DNA of 64,000 nt, taken from Ensifer canadensis. GTDB taxonomy: Bacteria > Pseudomonadota > Alphaproteobacteria > Rhizobiales > Rhizobiaceae. The notes beneath the pieces are model-generated. The model had not been told where the DNA came from. It saw only the letters and a list, made by a program, of their open reading frames with translations, and ran no database searches. The stretch is from positions 682,001 through 746,000 of the forward strand of contig NZ_CP083373.1 in the NCBI RefSeq assembly GCF_017488845.2, in the 5' to 3' direction. Below are positions 38,101 through 47,129 of the stretch, one piece after another; position 1 is the first letter of the stretch, and every line of letters begins with the position of its first letter. The translations under genes and the position numbers were made by a program.

Positions 38101-39018
38101 ATGAGCTTGGACAACACCGTTAATACCGGCAGGCCGGTTCCCGAGGAGCTGGTTCCGTCGCGCTATGCGCTGCGAATCGGCGAGATTGAAGTGCTGGTGG
38201 TCAGCGATGGGGTGCTGCCGCTTCCAACCAAGATGTTGGGACACAACGCTGACCCGGCGGTGCGGGCGGCCTGGCTGGACGACATGTTCCTTCCGCAGGA
38301 CGCTTTCGACTGGTCACTGAATGTGGTCGTAGTACGCAGCGGCAGTCAAACCATACTCATCGACGCTGGGCTGGGCTTGGACCCCGACTTGAACCTCCCG
38401 CGGGCCGGCCAACTGGTCAAACGGCTCGAGGCGGCCGGCATCGATCTTGCATCCGTTACCGACGTGGTACTCACCCACATGCACATGGACCACGTTGGCG
38501 GGTTGCTCGTCGACGGGGTGAAGGACCGGCTTCGTCCGGACCTGCGCATCCACGTGGCCGCCGCCGAGGTCAAATTCTGGGAATCGCCCGACTTTACCCA
38601 CGTCTCCATGCCGCCGGGGTTCCCGGACGCGCTTCGAGCGGCCGCGAAAAAGTTCGCGAAAGAGTACCGTAACCAGCTGCGGCTGTTCGACGAGCAACAT
38701 GAGGTGGCGCCGGGGGTGGTTGCCGTTCGCACCGGCGGCCACACCCCCGGGCACAGCGTTGTCCGCCTGGCGTCTGGCGGCGACCGGCTCACGTTCGCCG
38801 GCGATGCTGTGTTCGCGGTCGGGTTCGACCATCCCGACTGGCACAACGGTTTCGAGCACGACCCCGAGGAGGCGGCCCGCGTCCGGGTCCGGCTGTTGAC
38901 GGAGTTGGCGGAGACCGGCGAACAGCTGGTGGCCACACACCTGCCGTTCCCGTCCGTTGGCCGCGTGGCGGTTGACGGAGACGCCTTCCGTTGGGTGCCG
39001 ATTTTCTGGGATTACTGA
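38101..39018 (+). CDS. Metallo-beta-lactamase-fold hydrolase
   Basis: 305 residues without signal peptide. Metal ligands His126, His128, Asp130 and His131 lie in THMHMDHVGG, with a further His in GGHTPGHS and Asp in FAGDAVF. AAGGAG precedes ATG 38101 by seven bases. It resembles quorum-quenching lactonase/aryl-ester hydrolase relatives; the substrate is unknown. Its codon use is visibly more GC-biased at third positions than neighbouring genes, hinting at separate acquisition. Strong inverted repeats follow about 100 bases after the stop. Confidence 0.85.
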   Translation: MSLDNTVNTGRPVPEELVPSRYALRIGEIEVLVVSDGVLPLPTKMLGHNADPAVRAAWLDDMFLPQDAFDWSLNVVVVRSGSQTILIDAGLGLDPDLNLPRAGQLVKRLEAAGIDLASVTDVVLTHMHMDHVGGLLVDGVKDRLRPDLRIHVAAAEVKFWESPDFTHVSMPPGFPDALRAAAKKFAKEYRNQLRLFDEQHEVAPGVVAVRTGGHTPGHSVVRLASGGDRLTFAGDAVFAVGFDHPDWHNGFEHDPEEAARVRVRLLTELAETGEQLVATHLPFPSVGRVAVDGDAFRWVPIFWDY

Positions 39019-39115
39019 CAGTTGCTGAGCTGGCACTGACAGAAATGACCACCGCGTTTGAACCCAGTCGAACGCTGCCAGGTGCGACGCCAGCCTATGT
39101 GCCGGCGTGCGCCTT

Positions 39116-39142
39116 GCGATTGCGAGCAGAGCTCGCAATCGC
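39116..39142 (+). terminator. Strong hairpin downstream of the MBL-fold gene
   Basis: Perfect 12-base arms GCGATTGCGAGC (39116-39127) and GCTCGCAATCGC (39131-39142) with loop AGA. No T-run follows, so it is a terminator candidate or an RNA-protecting stem. Confidence 0.5.
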
Positions 39143-39687
39143 GCTATATATGACGGTGGGCCCTAACCCAACCCAGTCCGGCCTTGCAACGGAAGCGTCA
39201 TACGCGATGCTGAGAGGAAGCTTTCCTTTTCGGCGGCAATAGCCCTTCAGTGCGTCCGTGCAACGCTCATGACAGCCATTGGGCTTTCGTATTGGTTCGC
39301 GGCAAGCGCTACTCCAGGTCCGCTTTGCGAGCAGAGCGTCCATTCCGCGAACCTGAATGCCCGAACAAACGAATATGCGCTCCAGAACGCCCATGGCACC
39401 GTCTCTTCCGGGTCAGCAGCCGCGCGACCTGAATGCGGTGCCGCGGCGGATGAGAGCAACCAACGACGACCGCCGGCTCGCTTGTGGGCGACAACGTCGA
39501 CACCGAGATGGCGAGGCTCAGTGCTTTGACCGGCGCTGTTGCCACGAGCCGACAGGCGCCGGGGATGCGCGCACCTGCCAGACAATGCGCATTACCCGTT
39601 GCCGGGAACACATCTTGTTCCCAGGGGGCCGCTAATCGCGGGCCCAGACAAGATCTATCTCTGGCACGCAAACACGGAGATCAAAAA
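39143..39687. other. Intergenic stretch with a seven-base-arm dyad
   Basis: No gene recognised in 545 bases; frames on both strands are low in family resemblance. GGGAACA (39604-39610) and TGTTCCC (39616-39622) form a perfect dyad with a five-base spacer, 65 bases before the SDR ATG, and may be an operator. I saw no good copy of the 17-bp dyad here. Confidence 0.4.
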
Positions 39688-40434
39688 ATGAAAATGCTTC
39701 AAGACAAGGTAGCCATCATCACCGGCGGTAACAGTGGTATCGGCAAGGAAACCGCTCGGCTGTTCGCCAGTGAAGGGGCCAAAGTCGTGATTACCGGCAG
39801 GCGGCAAAACGTTGTGGACGCGGCTGTCGATGAGATCGGCAACGGTGCCACCGGCTTTTGCGGCGATGCTGCCGACATCGCCGATCACCAGCGCCTCGCC
39901 GCAAGAGTTCGCGACCAGTTCGGCGCAATCGACATTTATATGGCAAATGCCGGCGTGATAAACCTCCTGCCTTCTTCCATGGTGACGGAAGAAGAATATG
40001 ACCGCCATTTCGCCACCAATACGCGTGGCGTCTTCTTTGGAGTCCAGACGTTGGCTCCTCTCATCCGCGAAGGCGGAAACATCATCGTCACGAGCTCGCT
40101 CGCAGCGACGAAAATCCTGCCGCAGCATACAGTATACGCGGGATCGAAGGCCGCGCTTGCGGCCTTCGCACGCAATTGGGCGCTTGAATTCAAGGATCGC
40201 AAGATCCGGGTGAACATCCTGAGCCCTGGCCCGGTCGAGACGGAGATTCTTGGCAAACTGGGCATAGGTGAGGCTGAACGTCCCGCGTTCGAGCAACAGA
40301 TGTCGGAGCTTATCCCAGCGGGCAGGCTGGGGCGTCCTGAGGAACTGGCGCGTGCAGCCCTATTCCTGGCGGCCACTGGAACGTTTGTGAACGGCATCGA
40401 ACTGCACGTGGATGGTGGAATGTCGCTCACCTGA
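39688..40434 (+). CDS. Short-chain dehydrogenase/reductase
   Basis: 248-residue classical SDR with TGGNSGIG near 14-21, MANAGV near 90, Ser in TSSLAATK, and catalytic YAGSKAA (Tyr and Lys four apart). The C-terminus NGIELHVDGGMSLT is typical. GGAG precedes ATG 39688 by eight bases. It resembles the oxidoreductases often induced in rhizobial LysR/FixJ-controlled stress sets; the substrate is unknown. Followed by a strong hairpin. Confidence 0.88.
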   Translation: MKMLQDKVAIITGGNSGIGKETARLFASEGAKVVITGRRQNVVDAAVDEIGNGATGFCGDAADIADHQRLAARVRDQFGAIDIYMANAGVINLLPSSMVTEEEYDRHFATNTRGVFFGVQTLAPLIREGGNIIVTSSLAATKILPQHTVYAGSKAALAAFARNWALEFKDRKIRVNILSPGPVETEILGKLGIGEAERPAFEQQMSELIPAGRLGRPEELARAALFLAATGTFVNGIELHVDGGMSLT

Positions 40435-40443
40435 TGACACCGA

Positions 40444-40476
40444 GGTCGGTTGCTGAACCCTTCTCGGCAACCGACC
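40444..40476 (+). terminator. Hairpin terminator after the SDR gene
   Basis: Ten-base perfect arms GGTCGGTTGC (40444-40453) and GCAACCGACC (40467-40476), starting ten bases after the stop, with a 13-base loop and no long T-run. Confidence 0.55.
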
Positions 40477-40753
40477 GCCTCCGCACAAAGTGGTAAGCCG
40501 TCATTGATCGGTGCCGCTCGGCTTCACTTCAAAGGCTTCAGGTTTGAAGCCGTGGTGCCGAATTCCATCGAATGCGGGTCGGCGCCTTTTGCCAATCAGG
40601 GGTTGTCGAAGGCGCGTCTTCCTAAGCGGCCCGGTCGAGCAACGCTGGTGACTGGACGGGTCATTTCCGGATGAATGTGCGGTCCCTGGACAGCGTTCGC
40701 CCCTCCCGCGCGCGCTGTTGCTCTGTCCACACCTGCCGTCAGCGGGGGGCGCC

Positions 40754-40770
40754 CATACCTAGGTTTGGGT
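40754..40770 (+). promoter_or_regulatory. 17-bp dyad B upstream of the alpha/beta hydrolase gene
   Basis: CATACCTAGGTTTGGGT, 143 bases before ATG 40914. It is nearly palindromic when extended one or two bases left (CCCATACC/GGTTTGGG). It matches the site at 50134 in 13 of 17 bases. The rest of the 40477-40913 gap holds no gene I can support. Confidence 0.5.
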
Positions 40771-40913
40771 TGAAGCATCCGGAAAAACCAATCCAAATCA
40801 CGCGTAGCCTCAGGGAATGCGCCTGATGGCCACCGCCGCATTAGGAATGTGGGCAACGGACAGCAGTCGAGCGGCGAAAACACATCCTCCGGCAAAATTA
40901 GAAGGACAAGGGA

Positions 40914-41696
40914 ATGCACAAGATCGCAAAACTGGCTTTGGCTTTGGCGCTCTACACCACGTCGGCAATACCGGGCTTCACGCAATCGAACAAGCCGACG
41001 ATCGTCCTGGTTCACGGGGCGTTCGCCGATTCGTCGAGCTGGAACGAGGTCATTTCACATTTGGAAAAGCATGGATATCCGGTCCTAGCGGTGGCCAATC
41101 CGCTCCGTGGCGTAAAGCGCGACGGGGATTATGTCCGGCGTGCCGTGAAGGACATCAAGGCGCCAATTGTCCTTGTCGGACATTCCTACGGCGGCTCTGT
41201 GATCAGTGATGCCGCCGCCGGCATGGAAAACGTTCAAGCACTGGTCTTCGTGGCCGCATTCGCTCCGGAAATCGGGGAGTCGGCGGTGGATCTCTCGGGT
41301 AAATTCCCGGGCAGCACACTCGCCTCGGCTCTGGGTGAGGCGGTCGCACTCGCCAACGGGGAGGGCAAGGACCTTTACATCGATCAAAGGAAGTTCCCGG
41401 CGCAATTTGCAGCCGACGTGCCGTTGGCGGAGGCGAAGCTCATGGCTGCGACCCAGCGCCCTATCACCGATGCGGCATTGGCGGAGCCCGCTCCGAAGGC
41501 GGCATGGAAGGAAATACCATCCTGGTTCATCCACGGAGATGCCGACAGGAATATTCCGCCCCATACGCTGCAGTGGATGGCCGACCGCGCAAACTCCAGG
41601 AAAACAGTTGTCGTTAAAGGTGGCTCACATGTCGTCATGATCTCTCATCCCGGCGAAGTTGCAAAGCTCATCGAGCAAGCCGCGTCGGCGAAGTAA
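40914..41696 (+). CDS. Exported alpha/beta hydrolase
   Basis: 260 residues with a probable Sec signal (IAKLALALALYTTSAIPGF). The fold is complete: oxyanion motif LVHGAFADSSSW, nucleophile Ser91 in VGHSYGGS, acid in HGDADRNIP, and final His in GGSHVVM. It resembles small esterase-like hydrolases found near stress regulators; the substrate is unknown. GGACAAGGG precedes the ATG. A copy of the 17-bp dyad lies upstream, and a second one separates it from the next gene, so they are probably co-regulated but separately transcribed. Confidence 0.85.
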   Translation: MHKIAKLALALALYTTSAIPGFTQSNKPTIVLVHGAFADSSSWNEVISHLEKHGYPVLAVANPLRGVKRDGDYVRRAVKDIKAPIVLVGHSYGGSVISDAAAGMENVQALVFVAAFAPEIGESAVDLSGKFPGSTLASALGEAVALANGEGKDLYIDQRKFPAQFAADVPLAEAKLMAATQRPITDAALAEPAPKAAWKEIPSWFIHGDADRNIPPHTLQWMADRANSRKTVVVKGGSHVVMISHPGEVAKLIEQAASAK

Positions 41697-41833
41697 TTCT
41701 TTGCTGCGATGGGCCGGTGTCGGGAGGCGGGTTCCCAAACGATCGTCCATATCGCGTAGCGTGACTTTGGCGCGCGCGCCGCCTCTCCAAAGGTGGCCGG
41801 GCGACGCTCCGGCCAGCATGGGTCGCGATCTCC

Positions 41834-41850
41834 TAAACCTTGGTTTGGGA
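41834..41850 (+). promoter_or_regulatory. 17-bp dyad C upstream of the small membrane protein gene
   Basis: TAAACCTTGGTTTGGGA, 55 bases before ATG 41906. With the preceding CC it forms CCTAAACC-TT-GGTTTGGG, the cleanest palindrome of the series. Confidence 0.55.
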
Positions 41851-41905
41851 GGCACAGCCCAACTCTCGGTGTTACCCTGTTGCCTATCGAAAGCAGGAGA
41901 GAAGA

Positions 41906-42346
41906 ATGGAACCCCTCAGATACACCGTCCTTGCCATGGTATGGTTTAACATACTGCTCGCCGCCTGGCTCTCGGTATACATGCTCTATGATCCGGAAGG
42001 ATGGTATTATTTCGTCCCCGGAGTAACCGATACGGGCCTCTACAATCAGCATTTCATTCGAGACATCGGCATCATTCAGGGTTTCATCGCTCTGGCCTTC
42101 GCGATCGGCTGGTTCAGGCCGGGCCGCCGAATCGAGCTTTGGGGAGCTGCAACTCTCTGGCTGATCGCACACGCCATCTTTCATCTCTGGGAAGTTGCGG
42201 TCGGGATATGTTCGGCTTCCGTTATCCTGCGCGATTTTCCTGCTGTGAGCTTGCCGGCACTTTTCGGCATTGCCGCCACTGGCTGGGCATGCGCTCGCGG
42301 TCAAGGATTGGCTACTCTGCCAAATGCAAAAGAGATCGTCTCCTGA
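41906..42346 (+). CDS. Small four-helix membrane protein, function unknown
   Basis: 146 residues with four predicted membrane segments (TVLAMVWFNILLAAWLSVYML, IIQGFIALAFAIGWF, LWGAATLWLIAHAIFHLW, and a last segment near LPALFGIAATGWACA). It resembles DUF4345-like proteins in size and topology, but I do not claim the family firmly. AGGAGAGAAG precedes ATG 41906, and the longer upstream frame is not needed. A clean copy of the 17-bp dyad is upstream and an imperfect terminator stem follows. Confidence 0.75.
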   Translation: MEPLRYTVLAMVWFNILLAAWLSVYMLYDPEGWYYFVPGVTDTGLYNQHFIRDIGIIQGFIALAFAIGWFRPGRRIELWGAATLWLIAHAIFHLWEVAVGICSASVILRDFPAVSLPALFGIAATGWACARGQGLATLPNAKEIVS

Positions 42347-42362
42347 AAGGACGAAATCGTTC

Positions 42363-42399
42363 ATGGAAAGGGCGATGCAGTTTGCACCGCTCTTTCCAT
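42363..42399. terminator. Shared terminator stem between convergent genes
   Basis: ATGGAAAGGGCG (42363-42374) pairs with CGCTCTTTCCAT (42388-42399) with one mismatch. It lies between the plus-strand membrane protein gene and the minus-strand NmrA gene and could serve both. Confidence 0.5.
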
Positions 42400-42430
42400 C
42401 ATCTAACCGAACGGAAGCTGCGGGTACTCT

Positions 42431-43183
42431 CTAACCGGCAATGCTCTTGGTAAGCCACTCGTGGAAAGACAGCTTGCCAGAGATGGTTTGCTTCATGGGC
42501 AAAAGCCCGTCTGGAGGTAATGCCACACCGAAGTATAGTGCGTCCTTGTCGAGACTGACCGGGCGATTGTCCGCGGTGGCAGTGAGCAATTCGCGGGCCA
42601 GATCGGCGAGTTCGATGGATTGCGGTCCGCCAAGTTCGACGATGGTGTTTTGCGGCACGGCCACCGCCAGCTTTGTGATCCAGTTTGCCGCTTCGTCTGC
42701 TGAGACCGGACGTACGGCGATCGCCGGCAGGCGTAAATCTCCGTTGACCGCCGCAGCGTTCACGATACCGCTGAAGAACTCGAAGAATTGGGTGGAACGG
42801 ACGATCGTGTAAGGCAATCCGGAGGACCGGATCAGGTTTTCCTGGACGAGTTTGGCGCGGAAGTAGTCATTCTCAACCATGCGGTCCGTTCCCACGACGG
42901 AGAGCGTCAGATAATGCCGGACCCCGGACGTCTTGGCTGCTCCGAGCAGGTTCTTCCCCGATTGCCTGAAGAAGGTCAGCGCATCGCCATCTCCGAACGA
43001 GCCGGAATTTGTAACGTCGATAACGACATCGACACCTTCCAGTGCCTTTTCCAGACCCTCACCGGACAAGGCATCGACCCCTGTTTTCTTCGATGCAGCC
43101 ACGACATCGTGTCCGTCCCCTTGCAGTCTGCCGACGATCCTGGAACCCATGGCGCCGCTCGCGCCGATTACCGCTACTTTCAT
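42431..43183 (-). CDS. NmrA-like NAD(P)-binding protein (atypical SDR)
   Basis: 250 residues. The N-terminal Rossmann motif VIGASGAMGSRIV, the strand RHYLTLSVVGTDRM, and YFRAKLVQENLIRSSGLPYTIVRSTQF identify the NmrA/atypical SDR group. These are redox-sensing or reductase proteins, some acting as NADPH sensors or quinone reductases. ATG 43183 has GGAG six bases upstream; upstream in-frame ATGs lack one. It is a paralogue of the gene at 45014 and is transcribed away from the FixJ-type regulator at 43547 with a dyad copy in between. Confidence 0.85.
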   Translation of the reverse strand: MKVAVIGASGAMGSRIVGRLQGDGHDVVAASKKTGVDALSGEGLEKALEGVDVVIDVTNSGSFGDGDALTFFRQSGKNLLGAAKTSGVRHYLTLSVVGTDRMVENDYFRAKLVQENLIRSSGLPYTIVRSTQFFEFFSGIVNAAAVNGDLRLPAIAVRPVSADEAANWITKLAVAVPQNTIVELGGPQSIELADLARELLTATADNRPVSLDKDALYFGVALPPDGLLPMKQTISGKLSFHEWLTKSIAG

Positions 43184-43242
43184 CTCGAACTCCATCCGAT
43201 ACATGCCGAGCGGATGATAGGCCTTTGGCCCGGGCGTTCGAC

Positions 43243-43259
43243 TAAACGAAGTTATGGGT
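43243..43259 (-). promoter_or_regulatory. 17-bp dyad D upstream of the NmrA gene
   Basis: Plus-strand TAAACGAAGTTATGGGT, 60 bases from the NmrA ATG. It matches the site at 41834 in 11 of 17 bases, with both outer half-sites (TAAAC and TGGG) kept and the centre diverged. Confidence 0.4.
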
Positions 43260-43546
43260 TGACCGCCGATTGCTGCAATCTAGCCTCCAATCCCTGCACC
43301 TTATCCATTAGCTCAAGCTCCGGTTTCCACGACCCACGTGACAGTGAAGAACATGCCGCAGGGTATAGGACCGCATAGACCAAGGTGTACGGTCACGAGC
43401 TCCCTCATCCGTGTTAAATATAGCTTCAACGGCAAGACAAGCCGTCATAACCTTCGCTGTGCGTGCGGGTTTGAACCGTCGGTCGGACAACGCCATATCT
43501 CGAATGTATGACGGGCCGTTGCGCGATAAAAGTTGAGGGCAATCTG

Positions 43547-44185
43547 ATGCAACACACTCAACCCAAGATAGAAGACGCGGCCGAGCCGATTGTGTACGTC
43601 GTTGACGACGACGAGGCGATGCGAGAAGCATTGCTTGATCTGTTCATGGTGACCAACAAGCGGGCGACCGCATTTTCCAACGGTCCCGAGTTTTTGGAAA
43701 CGGCTGACATCTGTGCGCCAGGTTGCCTCGTACTCGATTTCCGAATGCCGGGAGGAACTGGCCTGGATCTTCAAGAGCGTCTGTCGAAGGCCGGTAGTCG
43801 TCTTCCCGTGATCTTTCTGACAGGTCATGCGGACATCCTGACGAGTGTAAAGGCGATGAAGGCGGGGGCGATGGATTTCATCATCAAACCTTTCGCCGAT
43901 CAGGATCTCCTTGATGCGGTGGATCGAGCCATCAAGCTCGATTCCGAACGACGCAAGGTGGACGCGGAACGGAATCGAATCCAAGCATTGGTCGACACCC
44001 TCACGCCCCGCGAATTGGAGGTGATGTTTGCGGTCGTCAGCGGGCTGATGAACAAACAGGTCGCGTATCAGCTCGGTATCAGCGAAATGACCGTGAAGCT
44101 CCATCGCATGAGCCTCATGCGCAAGATGCAGGCTCGCTCGCTCGCGGATCTCGTTCGGAAGGTCGAGCAAGTTCGACGGAACTGA
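43547..44185 (+). CDS. FixJ-type response regulator
   Basis: 212 residues with a receiver (VVDDDEAMREAL, phospho-Asp in LVLDFRMPGGTG, FLTGHAD, IKPF) and a LuxR/FixJ HTH (LTPRELEVMFAVVSGLMNKQ, ISEMTVKLHRMSLM). GAGGG precedes ATG 43547. No kinase gene is adjacent; the kinases at 22209, 26448, 32362 and 52228 are candidates. It sits amid the dyad-bearing genes, between paired NmrA and AhpD genes, and is one of the best candidates for the dyad-binding protein. Confidence 0.9.
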   Translation: MQHTQPKIEDAAEPIVYVVDDDEAMREALLDLFMVTNKRATAFSNGPEFLETADICAPGCLVLDFRMPGGTGLDLQERLSKAGSRLPVIFLTGHADILTSVKAMKAGAMDFIIKPFADQDLLDAVDRAIKLDSERRKVDAERNRIQALVDTLTPRELEVMFAVVSGLMNKQVAYQLGISEMTVKLHRMSLMRKMQARSLADLVRKVEQVRRN

Positions 44186-44370
44186 GAAGCCGACACCAGC
44201 AATCGGGAAAAGTTGGCCAGCGGAGCATCGCCGTGCCTTTGATGCGGAGCCACCTTGTCACTTCCTTAGTACCACCACATCAGAAGCAAATTGATACTTT
44301 TGCCGAAGGCCGCAGGGGTGGAAATCCCCGTAGCCAGGATAACGCGATTAAGCAAGCCGCACACGCCCCC

Positions 44371-44387
44371 CAAACCTATGGTTAGCT
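44371..44387 (+). promoter_or_regulatory. 17-bp dyad E upstream of the first AhpD-like gene
   Basis: CAAACCTATGGTTAGCT, 83 bases before ATG 44471; 12 of 17 bases match the site at 21646. The CCCCC run just before it is not shared with the other sites. The rest of the 44186-44470 gap has no gene. Confidence 0.5.
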
Positions 44388-44470
44388 ATGAGCCCAATCG
44401 TAATTCCCTAGATTTGCATCTGCCGACAGTCACACCAGTGGACCGACGGATCAAATATAGGAACTACATA

Positions 44471-44950
44471 ATGACACAGCGCATTAATTTCGCGAAGGAA
44501 TCGCCGAATCTCATGAAGAAGTTCATGGAATTCGTGACGGCGACCAAGGAAAACTCCGTCGAGGAATCCATTCGCAACCTGGTCAACGTTCGCATCGCGC
44601 AGCTCAACAACTGCACCTATTGCCTCGACATGCACATCAAGCAGGCGAAGATCCAGGGCGAGCGTGAACTGCGCCTCTACCACGTGGCATCGTGGCGTGA
44701 ATCCACGCTTTTTGCACCCCGGGAGCGCGCAGCCCTCGCATGGGCGGAAATCGTGACGAAACTGCCGGATCTCGGCGTTCCCGACGAAATCTATGAACGC
44801 GTTCGTTCGCATCTCAGCGAGAAGGAAATCTCCGATCTCACTTTTGCTGTCATGTCGGCGAACGCGTGGACCCGCGTAAATGCCGCGTTCAAGTCAGTAC
44901 CGGGCTCGTCCGATGCCATGCTCGGCCTCGACAAAGCAGACCTGAAGTAA
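44471..44950 (+). CDS. AhpD-like alkylhydroperoxidase/carboxymuconolactone decarboxylase-fold protein
   Basis: 159 residues. The redox CxxC and its His are visible as Cys48, Cys51 and His55 (NNCTYCLDMHIKQA), the AhpD signature for thiol-dependent peroxidase activity. The later segment LSEKEISDLTFAVMSANAWTR is typical of the family. It lacks a strong ribosome site, but the ATG at 44471 matches its paralogue at 48336 residue for residue (MTQRxNxA). It forms a unit with the NmrA gene 63 bases downstream, with a stem-loop between them. Confidence 0.88.
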   Translation: MTQRINFAKESPNLMKKFMEFVTATKENSVEESIRNLVNVRIAQLNNCTYCLDMHIKQAKIQGERELRLYHVASWRESTLFAPRERAALAWAEIVTKLPDLGVPDEIYERVRSHLSEKEISDLTFAVMSANAWTRVNAAFKSVPGSSDAMLGLDKADLK

Positions 44951-44958
44951 TTAACGCG

Positions 44959-44980
44959 GCGCACCCGACTGGTGCGCTTT
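44959..44980 (+). terminator. Stem-loop between AhpD-like and NmrA genes
   Basis: GCGCACC (44959-44965) and GGTGCGC (44971-44977) with loop CGACT, then TTT. It may attenuate transcription into the NmrA gene or end part of the transcripts. Confidence 0.5.
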
Positions 44981-45013
44981 CCAGCTGGAATTCTCATACT
45001 CAAGGAGCGAACT

Positions 45014-45775
45014 ATGAAGATCGTCGTTATCGGTGGAACCGGCCTCATCGGCTCGAAATTGGTCAAGCGCCTTCAGGGGAAGGGGCATGAAGTCATTGCC
45101 GCATCGCCGGCATCCGGAGTGAATACAATCACCGGCGAGGGGCTGGAGAAGACATTGGCCGGAGCGCAAGTCGTGGTGGACGTTGCAAACTCGCCGTCCT
45201 TTGAAGACAACGCGGTCATGGAATTCTTCCAGACATCCGGCCGCAACCTGATGGCCGCTGAAGAAGTCGCCGGCGTGAGGCATCACGTCGCGCTTTCGGT
45301 CGTTGGAACCGAACGTCTTCAGGCGAGCGGCTATTTTCGGGCGAAACTGGCCCAGGAAAAGATTATCAAGGAAGCGAAAATTCCTTACACGCTGGTTCAC
45401 TCGACGCAATTTTTCGAGTTCATGTTCGGCATCGCCCAATCTGGGACCGAGGGTGAAAAAGTTCATCTCTCGCCGGCCATGATGCAGCCGATCTTGTCGG
45501 ATGACGTGGCTGACGCTCTGGCCGATCTGGTGCTTGGCCAACCTCGCAATGCCATCGTTGAAATTGCAGGCCCGGAGCCCATCAAGATCGCAGATGCCGT
45601 CACGAAATACCTCCGGCAGATCGGAGACCACCGGGAGATCGTCGTTGACAACAAGACGCGATACTTCGGCGCTCTTCTAGACGACACGACCCTGATGCCT
45701 GCCGCCGGTGTCCGGCTCGGCGCAGTTGGCTTTTCGGAGTGGGTCAAGACGGCCACTCCGCCGCCCGCGCGCTAA
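45014..45775 (+). CDS. NmrA-like NAD(P)-binding protein (atypical SDR)
   Basis: 253 residues with Rossmann motif VIGGTGLIGSKLV, strand HHVALSVVGTERL, and YFRAKLAQEKIIKEAKIPYTLVHSTQF. AAGGAG precedes ATG 45014. It is a paralogue of the NmrA gene at 42431 (same lengths, same GEGLEK segment) and follows the AhpD-like gene. The combination of a thiol peroxidase-like protein and an NADPH-binding protein suggests redox or electrophile defence, which is inference. Confidence 0.86.
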   Translation: MKIVVIGGTGLIGSKLVKRLQGKGHEVIAASPASGVNTITGEGLEKTLAGAQVVVDVANSPSFEDNAVMEFFQTSGRNLMAAEEVAGVRHHVALSVVGTERLQASGYFRAKLAQEKIIKEAKIPYTLVHSTQFFEFMFGIAQSGTEGEKVHLSPAMMQPILSDDVADALADLVLGQPRNAIVEIAGPEPIKIADAVTKYLRQIGDHREIVVDNKTRYFGALLDDTTLMPAAGVRLGAVGFSEWVKTATPPPAR

Positions 45776-45782
45776 CGCCTTT

Positions 45783-45806
45783 GCCGGAGCCGATGAAGGC
45801 TCCGGC
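45783..45806 (+). terminator. Terminator hairpin after the NmrA gene
   Basis: Perfect nine-base arms GCCGGAGCC (45783-45791) and GGCTCCGGC (45798-45806) with loop GATGAA, followed by TCTCCC. It lies between the NmrA gene and the convergent LysR gene. Confidence 0.6.
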
Positions 45807-45869
45807 TCTCCCTCGCATGCGCGAGCGCTCGTACCGTTTTGCTCGCTATTAGCACCTATCACGGTCAGT

Positions 45870-46766
45870 CTATTCCCTTGCCGAGGATCGCATCAACGTT
45901 GCGATGAAGTCGGTAAACAACTGCAGGCGGAAGCTCGGCAATCTGCCTGATGCATGCACAGCCTGGAACGGAACCGTTTGCAATTTCACGTGCGGAAGGA
46001 GCTCGACAAGAAGACCCCGATCGAGATCGTCCTGGACCGTCCGCTTTATCAGATGTGCTGCACCGACGCCGCTCAGCGCCGCATCGCGGATGGCCGTGGC
46101 TGAATCCAGGTCGATCCGGCCTGACGGCAAGATGCTGCCGCCGTCAACAAAGCCGATGGGATAGGGTTTGCCATCTGCGACATATCGGGCGAATGGTATG
46201 TTCTTCAGTTGGCCAAGGCTCTCAATATCTCCATGCTTACGGAGAAAGGAAGGCGATGCGACAAGCGTCATGTCGAGGTGCGAGAGTGTCTTGCACATCA
46301 GGCCTGCCTGCTCGACCTGGCCGACCCTGAATGCCACGTCATAGTTTTCCCTCAGGAGATCGACGTGCCGGTCCGTCATGCCAACAGACAACGAAATCTC
46401 CGGGTACATCGGGACGAACTCGGTGAATATCGGTTCCAGAATCATCCTGCCGAGTTCGCTGGGCAAACTGGCACGCAGATGACCTGCGGGCGCCCGATAA
46501 GACTGAACCGTCTCTGCCGAACTGTCGATCTGCTCGAGCAACGGCATTATCTTGTCGTAGAAGGCTTCACCTTCCTGCGTCATCGCCAGAAGTCGGGTCG
46601 AGCGGCGGAACAGATGCACGCCCAGCAGGCGTTCCAATCGCGAAATGCTTTTAGAAATTGACGATGGCGTCGCTCCGAGGCTCCGCGCAGCCGCACTGAA
46701 GGAGCCTGTCTGAACCGTGCGAACGAATGCTATCAGTCCGGTTGCTTCCCTCAGCAGCCTAAGCAT
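45870..46766 (-). CDS. LysR family transcriptional regulator
   Basis: 298 residues. The HTH lies at about 9-60 (GLIAFVRTVQTGSFSAAARSLGATPSSISKSISRLE, in segments), in the form of the AaeR/YhjC-like subgroup common near SDR and hydrolase genes. The effector domain follows. GGAG precedes ATG 46766. It is divergent from the Tat-exported alpha/beta hydrolase at 47130, with a double dyad between, so that hydrolase may answer both to LysR and to the dyad-binding factor. Confidence 0.87.
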   Translation of the reverse strand: MLRLLREATGLIAFVRTVQTGSFSAAARSLGATPSSISKSISRLERLLGVHLFRRSTRLLAMTQEGEAFYDKIMPLLEQIDSSAETVQSYRAPAGHLRASLPSELGRMILEPIFTEFVPMYPEISLSVGMTDRHVDLLRENYDVAFRVGQVEQAGLMCKTLSHLDMTLVASPSFLRKHGDIESLGQLKNIPFARYVADGKPYPIGFVDGGSILPSGRIDLDSATAIRDAALSGVGAAHLIKRTVQDDLDRGLLVELLPHVKLQTVPFQAVHASGRLPSFRLQLFTDFIATLMRSSARE

Positions 46767-46983
46767 GTCGTGATCTCCGACTTGTTGTGACGCTCTGATC
46801 GTTGGCAGGGCGCCGCCAGTCTTACCGCTCTCTTCCTGATCGAGACATCAAACAGAAGTTTGGGTTGCCTTGCATGCGCCAGAAGCACCTATCAAGCTTT
46901 GTCGAAGCGATCGGCGACATGGACGCCGGGCGAAACGACCCACTCCGTCCGATACCTTCTATCCGTGCCTGTCGCCGTTCGCC

Positions 46984-47015
46984 TAAACTTAGGTGTACGA
47001 AACGAACGTATAGCT
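46984..47015 (+). promoter_or_regulatory. Tandem 17-bp dyads F1 and F2 upstream of the alpha/beta hydrolase gene
   Basis: F1 at 46984-47000 reads TAAACTTAGGTGTACGA. F2 at 46999-47015 reads GAAACGAACGTATAGCT and matches the site at 21646 in 13 of 17 bases. They overlap by two bases and lie 114 bases before ATG 47130, in the gap with the divergent LysR gene. Confidence 0.5.
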
Positions 47016-47129
47016 ACAACCAATCGTATCGATTGGTACGGTTAGTCGCCGGATTTGTAGATCGATGAAGTTTAGATCCTCAGATTTACACGGTTTATTT
47101 TCCAATATTTCTTTGAATAGGAGATGAAC

